Part shown: one piece after another, positions 52,601-62,701 of the stretch
Layout of the letters: every line of letters starts with the position of its first letter
Numbering within the stretch: the first letter of the stretch is position 1
Assembly (NCBI GenBank): GCA_905250075.1
Contig: CAJNOP010000192.1
Location: 133,854 to 197,853 of the forward strand
From: Rotaria sp. Silwood1
Lineage: Eukaryota; Rotifera; Eurotatoria; Philodinida; Philodinidae
DNA: 64,000 nucleotides
Direction of reading: 5' to 3'
Notes under the pieces: generated by a model
Seen by the model: only the letters and a program-made list of their open reading frames with translations
What the model was told of the DNA's origin: nothing
Databases searched by the model: none
Made by a program: the position numbers and the translations under genes

Positions 52601-54094
52601 AGATTCGGATTCGCCGACCATGATTACCTTCTGTGATACTTTATAATGTTTTTTAATCCCACGACCTTGGACCTGTCACAGACAAACTCATTTTATTTCA
52701 TATGATCCTCCTTTCAGTCGAGGGAATAAGCTCATGAGAAAAGCTAACTTTAAGATGCAAAGCAGTAATTTACAAAAGTTGGGTATAGATGTGAACGATT
52801 TCGAATAGCTCAGATTAGATAGGATTGGACAGGAATGGATAGGAATGCCCGAATGAGTGTTTCCCCCTTGTTCTACTCACTGTTATCGACAACTAAATTG
52901 TATATGTGTTATTTTTTATCCTTCAACGTTACTTGAAGATTTTAGAAAAGCAATTATTAAGTGTGAACAAATGAATGTAATGTAGAATAATCCGAAATCT
53001 CGGATATCGCGTGCCACCTAGATTATACGAGAAGAAGAATTCTAATGACTTAACAGATCGATTAGAGGATTCTTACTAAAATTAGCGTCACTTCAGAAGC
53101 GTTTGTAACTTTTTTGGAAATTGGCCAACAAAAAAATACGATGACTTTGCTCAAGAAAAACAAAATATTTTTCGAGATTTGTGGATCAAACTCATGCTGC
53201 CCTTTCAGAATACAACTACTTTACATTTCCAAATGAATTTTTCCCCATCGCATCGATGTTTCATGTACTTAACATATGGATATAGTGTGGTTTTCAATCA
53301 ATAAAAATCTATTGATTTTCGCTGTTTGATATCGCTACTTGTGAATATGCGGTAGCTAAGTTTAACATTATGTAAATTGAATTCGATGAAAAATTGTAAC
53401 CTTCGGAAAATGGCAAGTTTCTAAAGACAGATACTGTCATTTATAGAAATGATACAATAGAGTAGAGATGAACCATTTGCATTAACTTAAAGTTAAGCAT
53501 TTAGAAGAAAAATATAATACCTGGTGTTTAATGTTAAATGAAATCACTTAAGTAATGCAATTTATTCAGTCTCGTTAAATAAAATAGTCCACTCCTATAT
53601 GACAGTGCTTCGGAGTGAATAGGAATGGCTGGGAATGCCGGGGAATGCACAAATGAGTTTTCCCCCTTGTAAATTCCCTTCTTCAGGCAGTTCAAACTTA
53701 TGAAGCCGAGAAGAATGACAATCAGATACGGAACACAATCATTTTGATGAAGAAACTTTTAACACACATGAAAATAAATATTGCATCTTTTGAAATTATT
53801 TTATGCTCATATCCATCTCATTTGTCTTCTATAGAAACGCTAATGCTCATCATACTGATTGTTGATTATGTTCATCAAGTTTTAAGAAATAAACATTACT
53901 TTTTGATATTCATCATTTTAAATGGGATCTGGTTTAAATTGCCTCGCGAAAGGAATTTTTCTCAGCTAATTTGACGTAGAATTTTAGGAATTATCTAAAT
54001 TTGACACTGAAAATTTGCATTAACGCTTACTATTTACTGTTCGTGAATCCAATATTTGACATGTTTTAATGTCGTTTAAAATTTTTTTGTTGAT
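49680..54094. other. Intergenic, start of the repeat-rich right arm
   Basis: Includes the WDR26 leader with a GA-rich tract (about 49870-49905). From about 51 kb on, short dispersed repeats appear (see 52417-53673). No coding region is supported; the ORFs present are small and overlap on both strands. Confidence 0.5.
52417..53673. repeat. Dispersed repeat with AATGAGTTTTCCCCCTTG ends, three copies
   Basis: Copies B (about 52813-52873) and C (about 53610-53673) share a GGAATGG-rich body followed by AATGAG(T)GTTT(T)CCCCCTTGT. Copy A (about 52417-52504) has the CCCCTTGG/TGAGC end in inverted orientation (CCAAGGGGAAAAAAGCTCAT at 52417-52436) next to a GGAATTGATTGGAATAG-like body. These look like pieces of one short interspersed family. 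Confidence 0.5.
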
Positions 54095-54765
54095 GTTGTT
54101 TGGAACTCACAGTGTTATCCTCTCTGACAAAATATTTTCACGCACTCTGTACTTTTACGAAATGTAAATTATTCCTTAAAATTCTCATAGTTTTTCATCT
54201 ACTTAAAGTCATCTTCACATTTTCTCTTTGTTCTTTTGTAAGATCACATTCAAGTCATTCTCTTGATCTATTGACAGTGTGTACAAAGAGCAAAAAAAAA
54301 TGTTTTTTTTTCATAACTTACAGAACACGTAACGCGACACAAACGTCACTATCCCTCTACTGAAAGGATCTATGCCGTTGTGCATAACGTGGGTGAACAC
54401 ACGAGCTACGGACCTACTATTCTCACATATACTTAAAGGAACAAAGGATGTGGGTGTGGGTGTGGGATGAAGTGTGGAGTGTGGGGATGGATATGGATGT
54501 ACGTCTGATCGAACTGAAGACTCACCCACACCTACTCAACCCACCCACACCCTAATGACTCACTGTCGATATATTATCACAATAATACTGCGGAAATGTC
54601 TAGAGTTTTGTTATGTTTGTTATAAAAAGTTGGCAAAACTCTTACCCTGTAAAACCGACAAATTCCATTTTTGACGAGCATTCATTTGGTATAAAATTTG
54701 TTATTAGTGCTGTTTAAAATCATAGCGTTATCTCCCTGGTAAATCATTTTTACGCACCCTGTACT
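54095..54765. repeat. Diverged direct repeats flanking a 0.6 kb insert
   Basis: 54095-54153 and 54709-54765 align over their whole length (GTTGTTT/GCTGTTT start, GTTATC in the middle, TTTTCACGCACTCTGTACT versus TTTTTACGCACCCTGTACT at the end). Between them lies the telomere-like tract 54449-54554. Confidence 0.6.
54449..54554. repeat. Telomere-like TGTGGG / CCCACA head-to-head tract (1)
   Basis: G-strand units (TGTGGGTGTGGGTGTGGG and degenerate GTGTGG units) cover 54449-54486. The C strand (CACCCACACC, then CCACCCACACCC) covers about 54522-54552. TGTGGG is the bdelloid telomere repeat; copies here are few and degenerate. Confidence 0.7.
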
Positions 54766-54813
54766 GTCGAGCCAAATGAAGTTCTTTGTGATAACTAATA
54801 TAGAGTTCAACAT

Positions 54814-55651
54814 GATGATACATAAGCTACTCCTAAAGTTCTTGAACAATTAGTACGACTTATGCATATAACTCATGAAAATTTATTAAAGTATCGTGGC
54901 ATTGCTCTTGAGTATGATCATATATTATTCTTTATGGAGTATTGTAGTCATGGTACAATAGCTCAACTTTTACTCGGTACCTCATCGTCTTCATCATCAT
55001 TACATATAGATACACGTTGTCTATCAGCTTCACTTGTTTATTCATTAAATCATACATCATCTGTTGATAAAGATATTATACAAATAACAGCTGATTTTGT
55101 TTTTTTTTGACGAATATCTTGTTCAAGGTTATTTAAGACAATTATTATCAGCATTATCATGTTTACATGAAAAAAGAAATTATTCATTGTGATACACGAA
55201 TATTAATATATTTTTAAAAGATTCAACAAAATAATCAATTAAATTAGGATGATGTTAATTTTGTTTATGATTCTAAATTTATGAAAAAACAATCATTATT
55301 ACTTGATATGGAAGTTATTGCTAATATACGTGAATCAATTGTTTTTTTTTATGCCCCTGAAACTATAACACAATGAAAAAACAATTAAATCTGATATATG
55401 GTCATTATATTGTACAATTGTTCATATATTAACAGGTTGTATACCATACAGTAATTCATCAATAGCATCAAGTGCTTATTATCGGCAAGTTATTAATTGG
55501 GTTGCTAATGGTGTACAACGAACAATTTCAACTGATTTATGTTTAACAAATGAATGTATTGGTTTTTTTTGAGCAATGCTTCCGACATGATCGTAACCTA
55601 CGATGGTCATCTCTTGAACTTCTTGAACATCCATTTGTTAAAGAAATATAA
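54814..55651 (+). pseudogene. MAP3K-like protein kinase pseudogene
   Basis: Parts of a STE/MAP3K-type (MEKK4-like) kinase domain in order but in shifting frames. A C-helix-like start (VLEQLVRLMHITHENLLKYR) is followed by the hinge FFMEYCSHGTIAQLL, then LRQLLSALSCLHEK, a catalytic loop reading IHCDT (HRD is now HCD, about 55185), KLG with no DFG after it, YAPETITQ (APE, about 55353), KSDIWSLYCTIVHILTGCIP (subdomain IX) and FRHDRNLRWSSLELLEHPFV (subdomain XI). The Gly loop and the VAIK lysine are missing. Frame breaks fall in homopolymers near 55091-55110, 55170, 55340, 55370 and 55562, and there are in-frame stops near 55210-55260. I regard it as dead. Homopolymer errors in the assembly could add false breaks but would not restore HRD, DFG or the N-lobe. 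Confidence 0.8.
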
Positions 55652-55841
55652 AAGGTTTTTTTAATTTATGATTTGTAAATAGATTGATTTCTTCTTTTAG
55701 AATTGGTAATAAAAACAAAAAGAATTATTTTCATGTTCAATTTTCTTAATGCTTTGTTTCATGTACTTAAAGCTTTACTAAATAATAAAAAAAAATTCTT
55801 ATGATCGAAATGAAAGAAATATATCGCTGCTATTTAAGACA

Positions 55842-56050
55842 AATGAGCCTGTCTACGTAAAACGGTATTCCGTCACGCTTTGTTTGTTTCATTATGTACA
55901 AACTACTCAGTGTCTAGGATCAAATGTTTTTGCAGTTTTGGACCAAAAATTGGGCTTTTCAAAATGAGACATTGTAAAGCTGTCCACGATTCCTTATTCA
56001 CTACAAACAGAGCGTGACGGAATAACCCCTTCCGTGGACAGGCTCAAATC
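55842..56050. mobile_element. MITE-like inverted repeat
   Basis: 55842-55888 (starting AATGAGCCTGTC, with ATTCCGTCACGC inside) is the reverse complement, with mismatches, of 56001-56049 (with GCGTGACGGAAT and GGACAGGCTCA). Arms are about 45 bp and the total is about 208 bp. It sits between the two pseudogenes; no coding capacity. Confidence 0.7.
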
Positions 56051-56248
56051 TTTCATTTACGGCAACTATTTCAGTAAAAGAAAAACTCATTCCACGGCTA
56101 CTTTGTTTTCAACACAACTTGTAACGTTTGACAAAAGTTCATCAATAATCAATTTTATTTTTTTTAAGAAAATAGAAATATATGCATTCTATAAAAAATA
56201 TGTGCAATTATCAACAATATGTTATATTTTGTAACGATAGAAAATCTT

Positions 56249-57437
56249 TTAAACAGATTCAAATTCTTTTTGACATTGTATATATTTATCTTTAAAGGCT
56301 CGTGTTGATAATTTTATTGTTGATAAAACTTTTTCAACATCAGTTGTTGTTATTGAATCAAGTTGAATACATTTACCTAATTCAGGATCTAAAATAAATT
56401 CGAAAAGAATTTTCATTAAAATCAAAAAACAACATCATTTAATACCATCTTGAAGAGTTTCAAGTATATCAAATACTTGTCGCAATAGATTCATTGCGGC
56501 TTCTTTACATACAAGTATGATATCCACACCAGAATAACCCTCTTTAGACTGGAAAAAACAAATTTCTTAAATATAATTCAATTTCTAATCATACGAACAT
56601 TGCTCAATCGCTCATAATCAAGATCAGAATATCAAACAAGACCATTATTTTCACAAATAACAGTTGGTGGTAAAAATTGTTGAAACATAGTTTCTTGGGC
56701 TTCTTTTGTTGACAAATCAACTAAAACACGTTTTTTTAAACGCCTTAACGTAGCATGATCAAGTTTCCTAAAACATTTATCATTAAAAAAACTATATAAA
56801 TATATTAAAAAAAAATCCTAACCAATGTAAATTTGATGCAGCAAGAAGAAAAACAAGATCATTTGTTTTAGCTTGGTGCATCAAGTTGAACAAGTAATTC
56901 AGTTTTCATTCTTCGACTACTCTCATGTTCACTATCAAAGAAAAAAGAAATTTTTTCCAATAGATATAAAAAAAATTGCATTCTTTTTTTTCCGTACGAT
57001 CTTGCATTATCATCACTGCCATGTTGACTCATTATTGCATCAAGTTTATCCAAAAAAAGTGCTGATGAAGCATGAAATCGTGCTGCTTCAAATAAAACGC
57101 GTACAAGGTTTTCCGAAGCATCAAGCCATTCGATAGCAATAGTTAATGCTGATATATTAAAAAATGTTGTTTTACATTCAGTTGCTACTGCTTTAGTTAA
57201 TACAGTTTTTCCTCTACCAAGTAGATCATATAACAGTAAGGCTTTCCATGATTTTTAGTATACCAGTAAATAATTGTGCATATTAATCAAACAAAAATGA
57301 TAGTTTTTTTTGTTTTTTTCCTTTTGTATTTATTCCTACTTGTATTGGATAAACAATTTCTTCTTTTATAGTACGTTTAGCTGCATCAGATCCAATAAGA
57401 GAATCCCAATCTACACTTGGATCATGAAGATAGATAT
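56249..57437 (-). pseudogene. KATNAL2: KATNAL2-like AAA ATPase pseudogene, 5' truncated
   Basis: KATNAL2 is a katanin-like microtubule-severing AAA ATPase. Pieces in family order on the minus strand: IYLHDPSVDWDSLIGSDAAK (exon 57437-57340), then a damaged P-loop DLLGRGKT (family GPPGTGKT), [29 protein letters not shown] (Walker B Glu replaced by Lys), [60 protein letters not shown] (exon 56548-56446) and IQLDSITTTDVE to QKEFESV (exon 56388-56249). Lesions: acceptor AG changed to AA near 57284, a frameshift near 57250, another near 56870, and a TGA at 56632-56634. The N-terminal LisH half is not found. Introns are still present, so it is not a retrocopy; it is a decayed gene duplicate. Intron 56932-56997 (66 bp) is again in frame and stop-free. 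Confidence 0.82.
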
Positions 57438-58140
57438 CTTTGAAAACAAAATTTTATTTCAATATGCGTTTGTAGAGAATTCTCACACTTGTATGCTTCT
57501 CTATTTAAAAAGGAAATCACAAGGATGTCAACAAACATTTATTAAGAAAGGATAATCAAAAATAAAATGAATAAAATATTAGTTGCAATGGTACTCATAT
57601 GTTAGTTTCATTTTCACAAGTCCTTTGTTATGCGCTATTTCTATTCTTTGGAATAAAATTTAATAAAATAACAATGTACAAGTACTTTAGAATCTAATAG
57701 AACTTCAAATTCTATTTATCAATTTGATCGAAGCAGTTCCAAAGAAGCCAAGCAAGGCTCCGCATGAGATGCGACAGTCTCATCCTATTAGTTCCATGGA
57801 ATGCAATACTTTTGAAAGACGTCACATAGAATAAATGGAACAGAAAATTTTCGAAGAAGGTTCCATTCCATTCCGTTCTATTATATGAAACAAACATCTT
57901 TTATGTAAAGCTATTTTTTGTTAAGAACAATACAATCATTTTGATATAGATGTCATTCTCGCTTATTCGAGCGAAATAGTCTAGGAATGAAGAAATCATA
58001 TTTTTCTACTCTGTAGATTGTTAAGTAAATTGATAAGTTTGTTAAAGAAGTATACCTTTTTAAGAACATCCTCCCTTCTTTTTTGGCCTAAAACTCGATT
58101 TCGAGTTGGTCCTAAGATATGCTAACCACAAGTGTCATGT
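57438..58140. other. No gene seen
   Basis: AT-rich spacer where the 5' exons of the katanin-like copy would be expected. They were not found. Confidence 0.5.
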
Positions 58141-59151
58141 ACCCATGGAAAATTTTTTTTTGTGAAAAACCGCTCGAAACCGCGGTATCACAAACTGCGG
58201 TAATCAACGGTTTTCGAAACCGCGAAAGTCAGACCTTTTATGCGGTTTTTCAAAACCGTCAAGAACCGCAGTAATTTCACACCACGGCTTTCACCTGTAT
58301 TCGAAACCGCATAAAACGTCTGACTTTCGCGGTTTTCTGAACCGCTAGAAACCGCGGTTTTCATAGCCACATCTGACTCAGGTATGACCAGACTAACCTG
58401 AACTTTCGAAAACGTTCAGGTGAGCCGCCCGTCGAGGGGCACTGTAGTGAACTTTTAGAAGTTCCATTACCACAAAGTTACATTGTAGTGAGAGATAGAA
58501 TAAGAAAACTTATTTAAAAATTTCATGAAAATATCAGGGCATGACATCTTCTTCGTCCTTACACATTCCATTACGATGGTATAAGCACCAGACATACCGC
58601 GGTTCTTCAGCTGAAAACCGCGGTTATTCGGCGGTATACCACGATTTCTAAGACTGCTGAATACCGTGGTATTTGTCATCGCGGTTACTGATGTCTATAC
58701 CACGGTTTTTGAAACCGCTCAATTCTGTGCTATTTACCACCGCGGTTACTTATGACTATACCGAGGTTTTTGAAACCACTTAATACCGTGGTATTTGCCA
58801 CCGTAGTTATTGATGGTTATACCGCGGTTTTTGAAACTACTCAATTCCGCGGTGTTTGCCACCGCCGTTACTAAGGACTATATCGCGATTTTAAAAATCG
58901 TTGAATACCGGTTTATGCAATACCGCGGTTTCCAATAACTATATCGCAATTTTTTGGACCGTTGAATACGGCGGTATTTAGAACCGCGGTTCTGAATATG
59001 AGCACCGCGGTTTCAGAAAACCGCAGTTCAAAACAACCGCAATCAACCGCGGTTATCCAATCGAAACCGCGATTTCCTCTAGTAAAACCGCGGTCGAATG
59101 AAAAAAAACCGAGGTTTTGAGCGGCTTTTTGAACAAAAATTTTCCATGGGT
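58141..59151. mobile_element. 1 kb element with inverted ends and an AACCGCGGTT palindrome array
   Basis: Ends are inverted copies: ACCCATGGAAAATTTTT...GTGAAAAACCGCTC at the left, and GAGCGGCTTTTTGAAC followed by AAAAATTTTCCATGGGT at the right, about 40-45 bp each. The interior is GC-rich against an AT-rich background and holds twelve CCGCGG sites, mostly as variants of AACCGCGGTT, plus many CCGCGA/CTGCGG derivatives. A longer inverted repeat lies at about 58215-58247 and 58300-58335. There is no ORF of note (the 60-70 codon ORFs are repeat by-products). It is probably a non-autonomous DNA element or a specialised repeat. The right end abuts telomere-like DNA. Confidence 0.75.
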
Positions 59152-59219
59152 GGGTGGGTGTGAGTGTGGGGAGTAGTGTGGGTGGGTGAAAGAAAGAACA
59201 ACGCCCACACCCACACCCT
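59149..59219. repeat. Telomere-like TGTGGG / CCCACA head-to-head tract (2)
   Basis: G-strand GGGTGGGTGGGTGTGAGTGTGG and AGTGTGGGTGGGTG come first, then a short spacer (AAAGAAAGAACAACG), then C-strand CCCACACCCACACCC. Same order as tract 1. Confidence 0.75.
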
Positions 59220-60836
59220 AGTTTCCGCTAGATAGCAGAAAGTCTATCACATACGCATGTCATCATCGATGAGACACGCGAGGAAGATGAAATTCGTTTT
59301 TCTTCTTTTTCTTTCGAAGGTTTCTCGTTTTCGGTGCATACTTTCCCATTTCATTCACGCTATCGTATATTTGTGTTTCAGTCACATGATCATTATTCTA
59401 ACTACGATCGTTTTCTTGTCTCGCTTTCGTTTGTTTTTCTTTTTTCACAACACGCCTCTACACATATTGTAAACCTTCCTACTACGTAAAAAAAATTGTT
59501 TAGTAAGAACTGATGCTTGTTAACGTATTAGACGCAAACTATGTTTAATGAAATGATGACAAAAAATACTTTGCCAATTCTTCTCTATGGTCAGATACAG
59601 AGCTCAAATGATAACAGATCATTATCATTACATATGTACTATAAGTAGGAGAAAAATCACCTTTTCCTGATATCTGGCTGAAGCTATAGGAACAAATAAA
59701 AATCGGGGCTTCATGCCGTTTGGTTACGCTTGTATAACCAACGGATACACTCCTCTAATAAGGATGTCCCCGAAAAACCAACATAAGCAAAATTAATACT
59801 ATCGATGTTAGTTTTGCTAAAAACCGCTGTCATCATCGTTATGTTCTTCATTCGATCCTAAAGGCGAGTTCGTCAAGAAGAACATAAATAGATGTTTATT
59901 TTTTATTTCTACGAGAAAAAAAACATAATCAATATCACGTACATGTACACATATGTATCAAAAGAAGAACAAAGGAAAAACATAAGAAAGGTAACACAAT
60001 AGAATAAGTGACCATAATTGTCATAACACAAAGTATCAACAGTCGTAAAAACTTATCTATGAACTGCAAGGAATCGCATAGAAGACGTCTCGGAGCGCAC
60101 TCTTTCCAACTACAACCCCGAGTTCCATAACCTTAGCCGATTAAAAGTTATTCAAAAATGGTTACAACCATTTATCTCTGAAACGGACAATAGTGTGGTA
60201 AAGTTAAAAACATTTCGGGATAGACAATGAACATGATCATTGTACTGTTTCCATTGCTTCACTAAGTTTGGATAGAGTTTCGTCATCATATTTTTATCCG
60301 TATTGAGATGATTTGATGTACCAGCTGTTAATACAAAAACGACGAGATCATTCATCAAGCAGTGTTATTTTTTTCTTTTAAATTACAGAGTTACTCTATT
60401 CCCTACTTGTATGTGTCCCATTATTATTTATCACATTGTAATATGTATAAAATAATTTTTATCTCGTTCTACTTGTGAATGATAGAATATATCTTAATCG
60501 TGCTATAGACGTTGTTATTGCATATAGAACTAGAAATAAGCACTCACTACCCAGAATAAGACGCTGCTTATTAAGGAGAGGAAAGTTCACATACGAAGAT
60601 TTACTCTAATTGCTGGTCGTGTCTGTCACTGTGACTTCTATGAATTTAGCATTCTTCCTCTACTTAATATATCAGAAAATAGAGCACGTGTACAGCCATT
60701 TCGTTGAATCCTTTGAGTGATACTAGCTATACGTGAAGCAATTTTCTTCTTATTCGGTTTCTTTATTTTATCAAAGAAACATTCCGATACAGTAAAAAAA
60801 TAGTTTTAACGGAAAAAAAGCTATGCCCCATGATGA
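59220..60836. other. No confident gene
   Basis: Base composition is less AT-rich than to the left. A 67-codon minus-strand ORF (60152-60355, counted from its ATG) has near-normal amino-acid composition but no recognisable motif and no clear splice partners; I do not call it. Confidence 0.4.
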
Positions 60837-61904
60837 TCATATTCCAGGAGTGACGGCCAAGCGTTGGTATTCCTCATTTCTTTCCTTGTTGTGCGTCTCG
60901 TGGTCAAGCATTCCTTTGGCAAAACCTCGCTGAACTATAGGGATGTTGTGATCGGCTCGTTCATTCACCTTTTGTGCTTCGTCAAGGCGTTCTTCCTCGC
61001 TTTCCAACATGAGCAGTTTGCTCATGGTGGAGATACGTGAGGTGATTATTTGTGTGGTCGCCTTATTATATAAAGATGCCAGACGGGAGATTAAGTCTGT
61101 CGTTTGATCCATATCACCCACAAGCCAGAGCATTCTGTTCCTATCGTCGATGAACTATAATTGACAGATTATGAAGAGATAATGAGTTACAAACAGATAT
61201 ACGTATATTACCTTCACTGCTCGAGTAGCCACAAGAGAGAGCATTCCAGATTCTTGTGCGAGCTGTTTCCATATGGCAGTCAATGATTGTAAACGGGCAA
61301 CAATGTTCGATACAGCTGTTGCATGATTAATGTCTAAAGGTGACTTGGTTGACTGTGTGGAAGTCGACGATGGTGTTGATGGCTGCACCGCTCGAAGCAG
61401 TTCCTGAAAGAAAGCGGTAACTTCTTCCAACCCTTTCAAGACTTCGTCAACAGCTGAAGTCACATCATTGCCACTCTTGGCAATGTTATCGAGCGTGCTT
61501 GGAAGCAAGATTTGTCGTTCCTGGATCGTCGCCTTAAAAAGTATCTTCAGAGCTGTGCTCAACTCTTCAGACACATGGTTCATGGTCATCCCCATACCAA
61601 ACATACTCTTCTCAGCTGTTCTGAAAGCACGATCAACAACATCAGTTGCTTGAGTCAAGGTGGCCCGATAGGATGCGGGATACTTGATGTAGGTATAAGG
61701 GCGAGATGTGTCAAGTGTGTAATCTCGACGCGACATCACGATGCATACGTGAGAGAGTTCGGAGATTATCTGTAGTGGTTTGACTACGAGATCTTCCCAT
61801 GCATCGATTCTCATTGGAGATGATGATGAGCTTGGCATCACAGTACTACTCTGTGAGCGGGCAAGACTAGCGATAACACTAAGTACGATAAATACGGCAA
61901 ACAT
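60837..61904 (-). CDS. Secreted helical protein of unknown family, 336 aa
   Basis: Exons 61904-61212 and 61154-60837 (57 bp intron, GTAATA...TTATAG); 1011 nt. The start is the first ATG, since the longer frame begins at TTG. The N-terminus MFAVFIVLSVIASLARS is a typical signal peptide, followed by a Ser-rich linker. The rest is mostly amphipathic helix: FRTAEKSMFGMGMTMNHVSEE, a Ser/Thr linker near residue 195, KIWKQLA-type helices, and an acidic/basic C-terminal helix (ESEEERLDEAQKVNERADH). No Cys pattern and no known domain seen. Codons are far richer in G and C at third positions than the neighbouring core genes, so a different origin (transfer, or a recent move) is possible. TATA-like TTATATACTT lies about 65 bp upstream of the ATG. 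Confidence 0.75.
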
Positions 61905-61965
61905 TGTTCTAATAGATATTGTGAATCGCAATATCGGAATGAAGAAAACGTAAAAAAACGCGAAG

Positions 61966-61975
61966 TATATAAGGC
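61966..61975 (-). promoter_or_regulatory. TATA-like box of the secreted protein gene
   Basis: On the minus strand TTATATACTT, about 62-72 bp before the ATG at 61904, which is a sensible distance for a short leader. Confidence 0.4.
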
Positions 61976-62118
61976 TTACAACAGGTGTTCGTTTTCTCAG
62001 TGCTTTTATTTTTTTTCATAGATTTGATGCATCCAACCCAGGGTATCATTTTAACGAGGGCAAAGACTACATTTTAAACGTTTTTATTTCGAGAATATGA
62101 GTGAGAGAAGCAACCAAT

Positions 62119-62218
62119 CATTTTCGTTTGACGTCAACGAGTCTTGATCAGACCTTTAGTGCCTTTTAGTAAAGGCACTAAAGGTCTGATCAAGATCCCT
62201 TGACGTCAAAAGAAAATG
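62119..62218. repeat. 100 bp near-perfect palindrome with TGACGTCA cores
   Basis: 62119-62166 and 62171-62218 are reverse complements with about four mismatches over 48 bp, with a loop of about four bases. Each arm contains TGACGTCA, itself the CRE consensus palindrome. It lies about 215 bp upstream of the start of the secreted protein gene. It could be a hairpin/cruciform or a regulatory site. Confidence 0.8.
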
Positions 62219-62230
62219 TCTCAGTACTAT

Positions 62231-62633
62231 GGGGTGTTACTTTATTTTTATTGTTGTTCATAATAAAGAATAAAGATAAAATAACAAATAAAGAATTTTT
62301 TCTCAATCAAAACAAATTTTTTTTTGTCTTGTTGAAGTAGTTCACAAAAAATGATTATAGTATACAATGAAATGTACTACGCAATAACATTTTTTCCGTA
62401 TATCGTTTCGTGTGTGATCCTTATTTTTTGATGATATGACATATGAAAGTAATGATGGTGATGAAAAAGAACACTCGTTAACGTATTCTGTTGCTATACA
62501 AGATATTTGTATTTGTATGTATTACAAGAAAAAATCTATCTCTTTTTTCTTTATTTTATCTTTATCTTTACTTCATAAAAATAAAGATATTATTTATCTT
62601 TATCTAATAAAGTAAAGATAAAGTAATACCCCC
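62231..62633. mobile_element. Small MITE-like element
   Basis: Ends GGGGTGTTACTTTAT (left) and ATAAAGTAATACCCC (right) are 15 bp inverted repeats with one mismatch. Subterminal AAAGATAAA/TTTATCTTT motifs occur in both orientations. Total about 403 bp, AT-rich, non-coding. No clear target-site duplication. Confidence 0.55.
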
Positions 62634-62701
62634 TAGTTGCACTACTACCTTGAATTTCGTTTAGCTGCACTTGAGCATCACTTTTTGCTGCTTGCTGATT
62701 G

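Noticed and set aside
58188-58679. Small minus-strand ORFs in the AACCGCGGTT element
   Set aside because: Their repeated NRG/SENRE-type peptides are simply the palindromic repeat translated.
60152-60355. 67-codon minus-strand ORF with ordinary amino-acid composition
   Set aside because: No recognised motif, no convincing splice partner and no signal peptide. Kept only as a note in the gap entry.
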